DNA of 64,000 nt from an uncultured Granulosicoccaceae bacterium (GTDB lineage Bacteria > Pseudomonadota > Gammaproteobacteria > Granulosicoccales > Granulosicoccaceae). The stretch spans positions 1-64,000 of the forward strand of contig CALFCF010000016.1 of NCBI GenBank assembly GCA_937951345.1, read 5' to 3'. The notes beneath the pieces were generated by a model. That model searched no databases. It was given only the letters and a program-made list of their open reading frames with translations, and was not told the DNA's origin. Positions 27,600-36,466 of this stretch are shown one piece after another. The position numbers and the translations under genes are program-made. Within the stretch, counting starts at the first letter, position 1; each line of letters begins with the position of its first letter.

Positions 27600-28403
27600 A
27601 TGTCGCTATCAGAGCCGAAAATTGACACACTCGCTAACCCGGACATGCTCCGGTCGTACGATGCTCTTGATATTGAGCTGGTGGCTGATACCCCGCACCG
27701 CGAGCGTACTACTCAAAAAGCTCAAAACTACCGACAAAACACGCAAAACAAACGTCTGAATCGCTGGCCGCGAGCGGTCGCCCGGTTGGTCGACACCAGC
27801 TGGGAACTTGTTCTTATTGCCGGACTGTTACTGGTTTTCCTGGCAACCCGAACCGATCACATTACATCCGGTTCGTTCCTGTTTTTTATGGTTCTTTTCG
27901 TTTCGCTTCCGCTGGCGCTGGGACTTGACGCAATTATTGCGGCAATTGCCGGCAACACACCGGCTAAAGCTTTAGTTGGCGTAAAAGCAAGTTCAAGCCG
28001 AGGGGGCCGTGTCGGTTTCGCCAAGCACTTAAAGCGCAATTATGGCGTCTGGACTGATGGTATGGGTATGGGTGTCTTACCGATTACGCTATTCACAGCG
28101 ATGAGCCAGTTCAAACGTGTTTCCGGTCGCCGCGAAGCGATTTATGACGAACGCCTGCATTTACGGGTGAGTAGCAGCAATTGGGCTGGAACCCGCGCAA
28201 CGTTGCTATTGCTGAGCATGCTGGCATCTTTTGTATTGCTGACGGGATCCGGCTTAAGCAGTATCAAAAGTGTCTCCGCCTCATTGACTTCTCTGTTAAA
28301 TCGAGATTCTGTCCCGGTAGTAACGGCAACAGTTGATTCCGAAGCTGAGGCACAACAACAAAATCCATCAACCGGCGATCTGGACGCAGCGCGAACACGT
28401 TAA
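27600..28403 (+). CDS. RDD-family membrane protein, probably the N-terminal part of a split gene
   Basis: A 267-aa protein with the RDD signature WPRAVARLVDTSWEL at the start of helix 1, a second helix region (FLFFMVLFVSLPLALGL) and the NTPAKALVGVK motif. A further helix (ATLLLLSMLASFVLLTG) lies near residue 205. After it a polar Ser/Thr/Glu/Gln tail begins and stops at a TAA. AGGA lies 6 nt before the ATG. The next open frame, in the -1 register, overlaps the last 55 bp and continues the same kind of acidic, Thr-rich linker. The two are probably one protein split by a frameshift. RDD proteins are thought to act in transport or ion exchange; substrate unknown. Confidence 0.82.
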   Translation: MSLSEPKIDTLANPDMLRSYDALDIELVADTPHRERTTQKAQNYRQNTQNKRLNRWPRAVARLVDTSWELVLIAGLLLVFLATRTDHITSGSFLFFMVLFVSLPLALGLDAIIAAIAGNTPAKALVGVKASSSRGGRVGFAKHLKRNYGVWTDGMGMGVLPITLFTAMSQFKRVSGRREAIYDERLHLRVSSSNWAGTRATLLLLSMLASFVLLTGSGLSSIKSVSASLTSLLNRDSVPVVTATVDSEAEAQQQNPSTGDLDAARTR

Positions 28404-28465
28404 CTGCCACATCAACACATACATCGACAGAAGAACTGACAACGGAATCTGCAGGCGAAAGCGAA

Positions 28466-29017
28466 GTGATCGATTCGACAACTGCTGATGTACCTGCACA
28501 AAACGAGTCAGACACAGACGCGGTGGCAATAGAGGAAACCGAAATAAATTCAGCGGAACCCGCTAATCGCTACTGGACGAACCCGTTGTCTGAACTGGAG
28601 GTTGAGATACCCGCGTCATTCGTTCAAAACAACCAATCCAGTGACTTGACTACTTTTGAACATATCAGTGCTGACGCACAGATCTCAGTAGTGAAAATCG
28701 AGTTCAATGCCGGTCAGGAAACTTCAATAGAAACGACAACTGAAAGTGCCGCAGCAATCTACCCGGATGTGGATTTCGGCAATGATAATCGCTCGTTTCT
28801 CTTCGGATCAAGATTGATCCACGAGTTAAACGGGACCGACAAGCAAACCGACCAACCAGTGACCATCCAGATATCTCATCCCGCTTCAGGTGTTGATCGA
28901 GCGTGGACAGATGATGACGAGGCACTGGCGATCTATAGCCGCAGCCGCGCCGATGACGTGTCTTTACTGGACAACATCGATCAACTGAGAACTGCGCTCT
29001 GGAGCAGCTTTCCCTGA
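28466..29017 (+). CDS. Probable C-terminal domain of the split RDD protein
   Basis: As drawn it begins at a GTG at 28466 and encodes 183 aa, but the frame is open back to 28349, inside the RDD gene. Its first 45 residues are low-complexity and acidic (Thr, Ser, Glu, Asp), exactly like a continuation of the RDD tail. A folded domain of about 135 aa follows, starting YWTNPLSELEVEIPASF and ending DNIDQLRTALWSSF. I do not recognise that domain. There is no good ribosome binding site for the GTG. A -1 frameshift near 28349-28403, natural or an error, would fuse it to the RDD protein. As a separate gene it would need re-initiation. Confidence 0.6.
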   Translation: MIDSTTADVPAQNESDTDAVAIEETEINSAEPANRYWTNPLSELEVEIPASFVQNNQSSDLTTFEHISADAQISVVKIEFNAGQETSIETTTESAAAIYPDVDFGNDNRSFLFGSRLIHELNGTDKQTDQPVTIQISHPASGVDRAWTDDDEALAIYSRSRADDVSLLDNIDQLRTALWSSFP

Positions 29018-29116
29018 AGTTAACCGGTGTGTGATCTACCGGGTCTTTTGTGTGGGTACAGCAAGACGATTCGGCAGATGCCTGCTGCAAATTGGCGGCA
29101 AGGCCGGAATATCAGA

Positions 29117-30955
29117 TCAGGCTAGCTCTACATCCGTATGACCGCTTACACGTCCCCGGTTCGCGGACTGCAACGAGTCTGATTCCTGTATCAACGATGT
29201 CAGATCAGCAGGCATCGTTCGCTCGTTTACGCTCCCGATACCGGTCATATCCGACTCCAGTGACAATGCCAACTGTAGAACGCCCGGCCACTCCGGATTG
29301 CGGCCACGTGACATTAGATACATATCCTTACCAAGCTCTGTAAATCGCATCACATCACGCCGCTTCGCATAGCGTTGCAGAAGCCGCATCCGGATATCCT
29401 GGCGCTGCGGATGACGCGTCAGTGCTTCCAGTAATGCGTCATCGCTCACCTTGTCACTACCGAGGTGACGTTTGAACCAAGTCAGCGCCGATGTTGTATC
29501 AGTTCCAGCGGTCACCAGATCAACCGCTGGTTTCGAATCTGCTCTCGACAAACCACCGACGGTCTTCTCGTCCGATTTTTTGCGCCCGGCTGAAGTATCT
29601 GTCGCAATAGATTCCCGTCGCGCCAGCAATTGTTTGACAACAAGGAAAAGCGCCAGAGTCAGCGCCAATGCCAACAAACCGAGACTTCGCAGATACGGTG
29701 TACCGGCTACCTTTGTCCAAATACTTTCTTTCGCCAATGCATTGCTTTGTTCAGACTGCGGACTTGTATCAACTGATACCTGCCGCAAATCCACGGTTTG
29801 AACAGCTGTTTTAGATGGCGAGACCTCCAGTGTCTCTACTCTTGATTCCATAGCCTTTACCGCGTCGTTCTGTTCGCCGATCGACTGATCGACGGCGACG
29901 AGCGTCCGTTCAAAACTGGCTATCTGCTGACTCAAACCGGTCAGCGTCGTATTAATCGGCTCAAGTCTTTCAGTGAGGGCCTCATCGATCAAAGCATCTA
30001 CTCGCGCCTCTGGAAAAGGTTGCACGACAGCCTGTGAGATCGGTACCGATGTCGCATCAGCTGTTACCGGTTTATTGCTGTTCTCTACCGGTGGGACCGG
30101 TTGTGAAGTCACAGTCGGCACTACCCGTGCTTGCGGTGCAGAATCAGGCGCCTGCACCGATTGGCGAGCCGGTCGTTTAAATAGCACGCTGGCATCATTC
30201 TGAGTTGCCTGACGCAGTTGCGCGGCATCCGGTAAGCTCAAAGTGGCACCTGCGCGCAGTCGATTGGGTGAACCCAGAAACGCGTCGGGATTGGCGCGAT
30301 AGATCGCGAGCATCAACTGTTCGTTGGTATACGAGCCTGATGCAACGCCTGCAGGTGGATCAAGATTCCGGGCAATCGACAACAATGTATCGCCCCGCTT
30401 CACAGTAACAGTTGACGCGCCGGCAACAACCCCATTTAAAGCCTGATCGACTGCACTGTTCGTTGCATTGCGTGATCCTTCGTTCGTCGCAACACGTGAC
30501 ACGCTACCAGCAACCGGTGGACGCACGACATACTCACGAAGGTAACTTCCACCCGTCCACGCTAATTCAACAATAATCTCGTTATGTTTATCAGGCATGG
30601 GTTCACCTGAGAGCAGCATAACCACCGGGGAGGTGCTTGTTAACTCACGTAGCTCCGCCCACAAAAATGGTAGATCATCAGACTGTTTAAGGCCGGCAGC
30701 GCTCGATAAGGTCTCATCACCAATCGTTACCTTTAACGACGACAGTGTGGCCGTATCAATATCATTGACGGGGATGCTGGCCTGCAAGTGTTCACCGGCT
30801 ATTGATGAAAAGCTAATGTCACCCAGGGTTGCGGCATGCCCGGTCGAGAGCAAAGCACCGCTTAGCGGGGCTGCGCAACATAACAGCACTAGCCCTGGCT
30901 TGAGTCTATTCAGCGGGTTGAACGGCGCCGTAAAGGCAGGATTTAAGCTACGCAT
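29117..30955 (-). CDS. fimV: FimV-like peptidoglycan-binding pilus/polar assembly protein
   Basis: A 612-aa protein started at the ATG at 30955, with GAGGG 6 nt upstream. A signal sequence comes first. Then comes the FimV N-terminal domain (LGDISFSSIAGEHLQASIPV to about residue 160) and a LysM domain (VTVKRGDTLLSIARN, then RLRAGATLSLPD). A proline-rich linker, a coiled coil (about residues 310-390), one membrane helix (LLALALTLALFLVVKQLLA) and a helical cytoplasmic tail follow. FimV links peptidoglycan to type IV pilus assembly and polar localisation. The conserved FimV C-terminal domain seems missing or very short. No pilus genes are in the window. Confidence 0.88.
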   Translation of the reverse strand: MRSLNPAFTAPFNPLNRLKPGLVLLCCAAPLSGALLSTGHAATLGDISFSSIAGEHLQASIPVNDIDTATLSSLKVTIGDETLSSAAGLKQSDDLPFLWAELRELTSTSPVVMLLSGEPMPDKHNEIIVELAWTGGSYLREYVVRPPVAGSVSRVATNEGSRNATNSAVDQALNGVVAGASTVTVKRGDTLLSIARNLDPPAGVASGSYTNEQLMLAIYRANPDAFLGSPNRLRAGATLSLPDAAQLRQATQNDASVLFKRPARQSVQAPDSAPQARVVPTVTSQPVPPVENSNKPVTADATSVPISQAVVQPFPEARVDALIDEALTERLEPINTTLTGLSQQIASFERTLVAVDQSIGEQNDAVKAMESRVETLEVSPSKTAVQTVDLRQVSVDTSPQSEQSNALAKESIWTKVAGTPYLRSLGLLALALTLALFLVVKQLLARRESIATDTSAGRKKSDEKTVGGLSRADSKPAVDLVTAGTDTTSALTWFKRHLGSDKVSDDALLEALTRHPQRQDIRMRLLQRYAKRRDVMRFTELGKDMYLMSRGRNPEWPGVLQLALSLESDMTGIGSVNERTMPADLTSLIQESDSLQSANRGRVSGHTDVELA

Positions 30956-31277
30956 ATGATTCCCTCGTGGTCTGGGCCACCTGAGGCGATGCACGGTCCT
31001 CAGGGCACATACCTGATGGGGCGGCTACAAAAGATTAAAGGGATTGCAAGAGTATAGACACACCTTCAAACTCTGCTCCACTGGCTGGCCCTGCTACGCT
31101 CTGGTTTCACACGAATACTACCGGCGTCATCCGCGCAACCGGGCTCCATACCGGGTACTCATCGCACGCCGTGTATCCCCGGTAACCGCGCTAGCCTGAC
31201 ATGCCGATACGACTGGATGGACAACGACCTTTTTTCGTGAGCAAATGCGCGTACTTTTAACTGGAGGCTTTGAATAA
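30956..31277. other. Divergent promoter region of fimV and the DMT exporter gene
   Basis: About 320 bp with no gene. It should hold promoters for both flanking genes, but no strongly consensus -35/-10 pair stands out. GGAGG near 31261 is the ribosome binding site of the exporter gene. Confidence 0.5.
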
Positions 31278-32225
31278 GTGGCCGAATACCATCGGCAACC
31301 TTCGTCGCAAGCGGCTGCCTCGACATGGTGCGTTCTGTTTATTGTTTTCGGCTTGCTGGCTTTCGCGATTCAGGATGCCATCATCAAGGGGCTTTCCCAA
31401 ACCTACCCGGTGCTGCAGCTGCTCACAATCAGAAGCGCGATCGTGATGTTTCTGCTGTTGATACTGACAATTTCAATTGGTGGAATTGATCTTCTAAAAA
31501 CCCGTCGCTTACCTGTATTAATGTCGCGAGGCGTATTTGCATTTTTCGCGTTTACTCTCTACTACCTCGCGCTCTCCAAGCTACCGCTTGCGGAAGGTGC
31601 TGCGGTTTATATGACCGCGCCCCTTTTCGTGACAGCCCTTTCGGTCCCATTACTCGGTGAGAAGGTCGGCATCCATCGGACGGTAGCCGTGATAGCAGGC
31701 TTTATTGCGGCACTCATGATGATAAATCCCGGTTCTGCAATATTTCAGGTTGCAGCCATGCTGCCGTTGATCAGCGCCATGCTGTACTCATTCATCCCGA
31801 TAATAAATCGACATATTGGCCGACGGGAGCATCCACTGACTATGGCTGTTTACACCATGTTGAGCTACCTGTTACTGAGTCTGGTCGCGAGCCTGCTGGT
31901 GCATGTTATTCGTTTGGATGTGAATAGTCAGAGTGTTTTATCCGGTTTACTCGACATATGGCCTCCAATGGATTTCAGCGATGTGCTGGCAATTTTCTGC
32001 TCCGGCGCTTTATTCGTTCTGGGTCTGCTCGGATTGACCCAGTCGTATCGATTGCTCCCGGTCAGTATTGTTGCACCCTTTGAGTATAGTTATCTCATCT
32101 GGGCAACTGTGATCGGCTATGTTGCTTTCAATGAGATTCCTTCGCTTCGGACACTGATTGGAGGTATTGTGATCGTGGGTTGCGGTTGCTATATCGCCTT
32201 CAGAGACAATCGCTCGCCGGTTTAA
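31278..32225 (+). CDS. DMT-superfamily transporter (EamA domains)
   Basis: A 315-aa inner-membrane protein with ten predicted helices in two EamA repeats. The first ends with KLPLAEGAAVYMTAPLFVTALS and the second with LLPVSIVAPFEYSYLIWATVIGYV, both typical EamA positions. Family members export amino acids, nucleotides or other small metabolites. The start is a GTG with GGAGG 10 nt upstream. The next gene, aroD, follows after 118 bp on the same strand; a link to aromatic metabolism is only suggested by position. Confidence 0.88.
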   Translation: MAEYHRQPSSQAAASTWCVLFIVFGLLAFAIQDAIIKGLSQTYPVLQLLTIRSAIVMFLLLILTISIGGIDLLKTRRLPVLMSRGVFAFFAFTLYYLALSKLPLAEGAAVYMTAPLFVTALSVPLLGEKVGIHRTVAVIAGFIAALMMINPGSAIFQVAAMLPLISAMLYSFIPIINRHIGRREHPLTMAVYTMLSYLLLSLVASLLVHVIRLDVNSQSVLSGLLDIWPPMDFSDVLAIFCSGALFVLGLLGLTQSYRLLPVSIVAPFEYSYLIWATVIGYVAFNEIPSLRTLIGGIVIVGCGCYIAFRDNRSPV

Positions 32226-32343
32226 ACTGTTGATATCATGTGATGAATATTTTATCGATGTACCGATATGTCACTCCATCGCGATGAGACAGCGTAATCA
32301 AATTCCTTTATTTTGACTTGAACGATAATTTTTCACACATCCG

Positions 32344-33255
32344 ATGAGCAATCGATTCAAAAACAATCAGGTGATCGGTGTTGTTGCAGAATCAACAAAC
32401 GAACTGACCTATGCCGAAAAATACGGTCTTACAGCCGTAGAAATACGCGTCGATCTGTTGCTGGCAGCCGGCGAGAGTGTCGAGAGCATTCTGCGTTTGG
32501 TTTCCGATGCTTCAAATCTCAAGCTCGGTGTATTGGCAACCGTTCGTCACCCATCACACGGCGGTAAGTACGCAGAATCTGAAACAAAACGCGTTGCTCT
32601 CTACCATACCATTCTCGAAGCTGGAGCAGATTTGATCGATGTGGAATGGGACAGTGAGGCAGCTACTCTACTACAGGATGTTCATCACCGACTGGTTCTG
32701 AGCTATCACAATTTCGATGGAATGCCGGCAGCCTCGGAACTTGCAAAGTTGACGACATCACTCGAAGCCAAAAAACCATTTGCAATAAAGATTGTACCTA
32801 CGGCAACTCAGCTTGCTGATGCTGTGTGCCTGCTTGACTGGGTGAGTCAATCATTGTCAACAACAAAACAATCACCCGTACGCCGTATTGGTTTTGTGAT
32901 GGGAGAACAAGGTGCTTGTAGCCGCGTGCTTTCGACTTGCTTTGGTGGTGCGCTTACGTATGCGAGCTTTGGCGAGGCTGTCGCTCCCGGTCAGATATCG
33001 CTTGATGAACTACTGAATTTGTACCGCGTACCAGAGCTGAATGAGACAACACGGGTAACTGCGGTTTTCGGTAAAACTTCGTCAGCTCAACAGACAGCGG
33101 CAGCGGATACCGCTTCTGCAACAGTGACTAATTTGAACCAGAACTACAAAAGAGACAATATAAATCGCGTTGCTATAGATTTATCACTCTCCACCCTGAC
33201 AGAGATCAGGGCGCTCGCAAAGGCACTACGAATAGATGACGTGGTGGAACTCTAA
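32344..33255 (+). CDS. aroD: Type I 3-dehydroquinate dehydratase with vestigial shikimate dehydrogenase tail
   Basis: Residues 1-230 are a type I dehydroquinase. His122 (SYHNFDG) is the general base and Lys149 (FAIKIVPTA) forms the Schiff base, so activity is expected. It makes 3-dehydroshikimate. Residues 236-303 do not belong to this fold. They read TRVTAVFGK, then NLNQNYKRDNINRVAIDL and LTEIRALAKALRIDDVVEL. This matches the first 65 or so residues of shikimate dehydrogenase (V-x-G-x-P, then the Y-V-P-x-x-V strand and helix). In plants and some bacteria the two enzymes are fused; here the second is cut off by a stop before any catalytic residue. The N-terminal call is firm; the tail's origin is inference. 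Confidence 0.92.
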   Translation: MSNRFKNNQVIGVVAESTNELTYAEKYGLTAVEIRVDLLLAAGESVESILRLVSDASNLKLGVLATVRHPSHGGKYAESETKRVALYHTILEAGADLIDVEWDSEAATLLQDVHHRLVLSYHNFDGMPAASELAKLTTSLEAKKPFAIKIVPTATQLADAVCLLDWVSQSLSTTKQSPVRRIGFVMGEQGACSRVLSTCFGGALTYASFGEAVAPGQISLDELLNLYRVPELNETTRVTAVFGKTSSAQQTAAADTASATVTNLNQNYKRDNINRVAIDLSLSTLTEIRALAKALRIDDVVEL

Positions 33256-33283
33256 TCAATAGCGTTAAACTTTGAACGATTCT

Positions 33284-34810
33284 ATGTCTACACCGATCGT
33301 TGCAGTGGCAGGGTTTCATCACGAGACCAATACATTTGCTCCACAACCGACCCCTTATGAGGAGTTTGTAAAAGATGACGGCTGGCCGGGACTCGTCACT
33401 GGGAAAGACGTTATCACTGCACTTGAACCGCTTAACATCGGCATGGGTGGGTTCATTCAGGCTGCCCGGCGGCATGCCTGGCATCTCGAGCCCATACTCT
33501 GGTGCAATGCTGAACCCTATGCACATGTAACTGAAGACGCCTATGAGCGGATTGTAGGCAGCATACTCGACGAACTACGTATTCTATGTAAAAGCAGCCC
33601 TGCACCTGATGGCATATATCTGTGTCTACATGGTGCGATGGTGGCACAACATATCGACGACGGTGAAGGTGAACTACTGGCACGAATTCGCCAAATCACA
33701 GGTAGCGATATACCGATTGCGTTGAGCCTCGATCTGCATGCGAACATCTCTCCACAAATGTTTGAATTAAGTGATGCAATAACAATATTCCGCACTTATC
33801 CTCACATTGATATGGCCGACACCGGTCAACGCGCTTTTGCGCTGTTGCAACAAATGATAGAAACCGGATGTAAACCCGCGAAAGCGTACCGGCAAGGAGA
33901 ATTTTTGCTACCACTGACGGCGCAATACACCGGCTCACCACCCACGCAAACAATTTATCAGCGGGTTAAAGACTTGTCAGTGGATAAAACTATCAGCTGC
34001 GACTTTGCCTGCGGTTTTCCACCATCGGATATTCCACACTGTGGCCCGGCAGCTGTGGTGTACGCAAGCGATGAGAAGACGTCACGACAAACACTGGACG
34101 CACTTATGCAAACAGTGTCAAAACTCGAAACAGATTATGCAGAATCTTTAATGAGCGCCAAAACTGCAGTGGCGACAGCGATTCAACTGGCTGCAGAACA
34201 ACAAAATACATCAGACAATAAACCCGTTGTCATCGCTGATGTACAGGATAACCCTGGAGCAGGCGGCAGCGGAGATACCACCGGACTGCTGTTCGCGATG
34301 CTGGAGCAGGGTTTGACCAACAGTTGCCTGGCAGCAATATGGGACCCGGAAACCGCCAGGCAAGCAACCGATGCAGGCATCGGTCAAACAATAAATTGCT
34401 CAATCGGCGGAAAAAGCGGCACACCGGATGTCGCTGCGTGGCAGGGTGACGCTGAAGTTTTATCGCTATCTGACGGCAGGTTTTACGGTGTTGGCCCAAT
34501 GATGAAAGGAACACAATATAAACTCGGACCCATGGCGCTGTTACGTATCACGACAAACGCTGCCGACATCCAAGTCATCATCCAATCGGAGCGCGCACAA
34601 TGCCTCGACCGTGGATTTTTGTTAGCACTCGGTATCAATCCAAAGGACTTGTCCATTATTGCGCTTAAAAGCACAGTTCACTTTCGTAATGATTTTGAGG
34701 ATCTGGCCAGCCATATACTGTTGGCTGCCTGCCCCGGTGCCAATCCATGTGATCTACATGCCATTGCGTACACCCGACTGCGGTCATCCGTGCGTCTGCC
34801 CATGAGTTAG
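33284..34810 (+). CDS. M81-family metallopeptidase (MlrC/microcystinase-like)
   Basis: A 508-aa protein of the MlrC family. Metal-binding and signature motifs are GFHHETNTFAP at the N-terminus, LCLHGAM, SLDLHAN and TYPHIDMADTG. The C-terminal MlrC domain follows (QDNPGAGGSGDTTGLL, then VHFRNDFEDLA). MlrC acts on linearised microcystin, but most family members sit in unrelated bacteria and act on unknown small peptides or amides. It lies 28 bp after aroD and may be co-transcribed. The ATG at 33284 is chosen over a TTG four codons upstream. Confidence 0.9.
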   Translation: MSTPIVAVAGFHHETNTFAPQPTPYEEFVKDDGWPGLVTGKDVITALEPLNIGMGGFIQAARRHAWHLEPILWCNAEPYAHVTEDAYERIVGSILDELRILCKSSPAPDGIYLCLHGAMVAQHIDDGEGELLARIRQITGSDIPIALSLDLHANISPQMFELSDAITIFRTYPHIDMADTGQRAFALLQQMIETGCKPAKAYRQGEFLLPLTAQYTGSPPTQTIYQRVKDLSVDKTISCDFACGFPPSDIPHCGPAAVVYASDEKTSRQTLDALMQTVSKLETDYAESLMSAKTAVATAIQLAAEQQNTSDNKPVVIADVQDNPGAGGSGDTTGLLFAMLEQGLTNSCLAAIWDPETARQATDAGIGQTINCSIGGKSGTPDVAAWQGDAEVLSLSDGRFYGVGPMMKGTQYKLGPMALLRITTNAADIQVIIQSERAQCLDRGFLLALGINPKDLSIIALKSTVHFRNDFEDLASHILLAACPGANPCDLHAIAYTRLRSSVRLPMS

Positions 34811-34979
34811 GCCACATTGACTGAATTCAGGTGAAGTGATTTGAGCTAAATCATCTGTTACGCGCTGCTCTGCGTATTAGCAACACACGAACCAGCTCAA
34901 CGAAGAGCACACTGCTCCAGTACTTTTCATAAATTCTTGATACTAACATTGTGGCAGAACCCTATCGCGCGCTAAAAAT

Positions 34980-35513
34980 ATGATTCAAAAACTATTTATA
35001 CTGATCGCTGTTGTTGGTATGACAACCGGCTGCGCATCGTCAATCAAAGGTCAGGCTTACGAAAGCCAGAGTCCGGCAATTGATCTGGCCGCATTTTTTG
35101 ACGGCAAAGTCAAAGCCTGGGGAATTGTTCAAAACCGCAGTGGTAATATTATCCAGCGATTTACCGTTGATATAATCGGAACACGTAACGACAATCAACT
35201 AATCCTTGATGAGACGTTTCAATATCAGATCGGCGAAGGTCCCGAGCAAAGACGCTGGACACTCGAAGAAACCACAAGTGGTGTGTGGCAAGGTCAGGCG
35301 AACGATATTGAAAGTCAGGCAACTGGAAAGTCGCACGGCAATGCCTTTAATCTGGTCTACCAGATGGAAGTACCGGTAAACGGACGTAAAGTGAAAGTCA
35401 CGCTTAACGACTGGTTCTGGCAAATGGATGAGAATTCCCTTATCAATCGTTCATATATTCGTAAGTTCGGTCTGACATTTGCCGAAATCACCATTTTTAT
35501 GCAACGTCAATAG
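34980..35513 (+). CDS. DUF3833 lipoprotein
   Basis: A 177-aa lipoprotein: signal MIQKLFILIAVVGMTTGC, then the DUF3833 pattern with FFDGKVKAWGIVQNRSG, RFTVDIIGT, LDETFQYQIGEGPEQRRW and a tryptophan-rich LNDWFWQMDE. The fold is a predicted beta-barrel. The family is common in marine gammaproteobacteria and alphaproteobacteria; function is unknown. The gene lies 170 bp after the MlrC gene and upstream of a thioesterase gene. Confidence 0.87.
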   Translation: MIQKLFILIAVVGMTTGCASSIKGQAYESQSPAIDLAAFFDGKVKAWGIVQNRSGNIIQRFTVDIIGTRNDNQLILDETFQYQIGEGPEQRRWTLEETTSGVWQGQANDIESQATGKSHGNAFNLVYQMEVPVNGRKVKVTLNDWFWQMDENSLINRSYIRKFGLTFAEITIFMQRQ

Positions 35514-35552
35514 ACCTTGTTTACCGTAGATTTTACTCTGTACCCACAGACA

Positions 35553-35584
35553 AACCCATTAACCCGTTAACCCATTAATCCGTT
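35553..35584. repeat. Four copies of an 8-bp tandem repeat
   Basis: AACCCATT, AACCCGTT, AACCCATT and AATCCGTT lie in direct tandem, ending 21 bp before the thioesterase start codon. The third and first copies are identical, as if a 16-bp unit had duplicated. Confidence 0.8.
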
Positions 35585-35605
35585 CGCAGCAATCTCGCAA
35601 TCACA

Positions 35606-36151
35606 GTGAAACTGTACATACGCCTCTTCTGGCTTCTACTTACGCAATCAACAAGAAGCCGCTGCGAATTAACCGGTCCGGTAAGCACGTCGTTACGGGT
35701 TTACCCAAATGATCTTGACGTCAACGGTCACGTTAACAACGGTGTGTATCTGACCTATGCAGACCTGGCCAGAACAGATCTAATGTTACGCTCCGGTTCA
35801 TTCAAGCCTATTATCCGGAACGGCTGGTACCCGGTAGTTGTTGCAGAAAGTATCCGCTTTTACCGATCACTAAAAATTCTTCAGCGCTTTGAAATAGAGA
35901 CCAGCGTCATTGGCTGGAACGACAGAGACATTTTTCTGGAACAACGCTACTACCGCAACAACACGCTCAGTGCAGCTGCCGTTATAAAAGCGCGTTTTTT
36001 GTCCCGCAAAGGAGGTTCTGTTGCTGTCAAGGAATTGCTTGCAACAATAGGTTTTGACCAACCAGCTCCGGAGCTCCCCGGGTGGGTTGCCGAATGGGAT
36101 AACTCGGTACGATCAATGGAAATGGCCACAAGCCGTGATCCCGGCCAATAA
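35606..36151 (+). CDS. Acyl-CoA thioesterase (4HBT hot-dog fold)
   Basis: A 181-aa protein with a hot-dog thioesterase fold. The helix start LDVNGHVNNGVYLTYADLAR carries the catalytic-region Asp and the HVNN motif typical of the 4HBT_2 group. Later strands include VVVAESIRFYRSLKILQRFEIET. A hydrophobic, basic N-terminal stretch of about 20 residues (YIRLFWLLLTQS) precedes the domain and may anchor it to the membrane. It hydrolyses acyl-CoA esters of unknown chain length. The start is GTG without a clear ribosome binding site. Confidence 0.85.
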   Translation: MKLYIRLFWLLLTQSTRSRCELTGPVSTSLRVYPNDLDVNGHVNNGVYLTYADLARTDLMLRSGSFKPIIRNGWYPVVVAESIRFYRSLKILQRFEIETSVIGWNDRDIFLEQRYYRNNTLSAAAVIKARFLSRKGGSVAVKELLATIGFDQPAPELPGWVAEWDNSVRSMEMATSRDPGQ

Positions 36152-36466
36152 TCTCGATTATTTTCTGTCTAAAACCTGCTGCCGTTGAACCCGATTTACT
36201 TAAAATCGACGCATAGAGAAGTATCTTGACAGCGGTTGTTGTCACACTCCTCTTGCTTGGTGCGAAACTGCGGTAGAATCCACATCCGGACCTGTAAGCA
36301 CAGATTTTATTATCCTGCGCTCAGCTGTATAAATTAGCTCTGCCATTAAAATCTCTACCACCAAAGCCGGCGAGCAATAAATACTGGCAGCCTTTTAGAT
36401 ATTTCAACGCACATATCTTCAACGCACGATATTTTCAACGCAAGTTAACCTGAACTTAATACTACA
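36152..36466. other. Regulatory region upstream of the ABC importer operon
   Basis: About 315 bp with no gene. TTGACA occurs at 36226-36231 and TAGAAT at 36274-36279, but the distance is far too long for one promoter. TTGCTT at 36253 gives a 15-bp spacing to TAGAAT, also poor. A triple direct repeat (36399-36443) lies next to the start codon. I looked for TPP riboswitch sequence and found none. Confidence 0.5.
36399..36443. repeat. Triple 14-15-bp direct repeat before the importer operon
   Basis: ATATTTCAACGCAC (36399-36412), ATATCTTCAACGCAC (36413-36427) and ATATTTTCAACGCAA (36429-36443) follow each other almost without spacers. The core TTCAACGCA recurs every 15-16 bp, about one and a half helical turns. 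The block ends 23 bp before the first start codon, so it lies in the mRNA leader or over the promoter. It could be a multi-site operator or another slippage product. Confidence 0.75.

Noticed and set aside
36152-36466. TPP riboswitch upstream of the YnjB-type importer
   Set aside because: Neither the CTGAGA block nor the GAACCTGA-type block is present.
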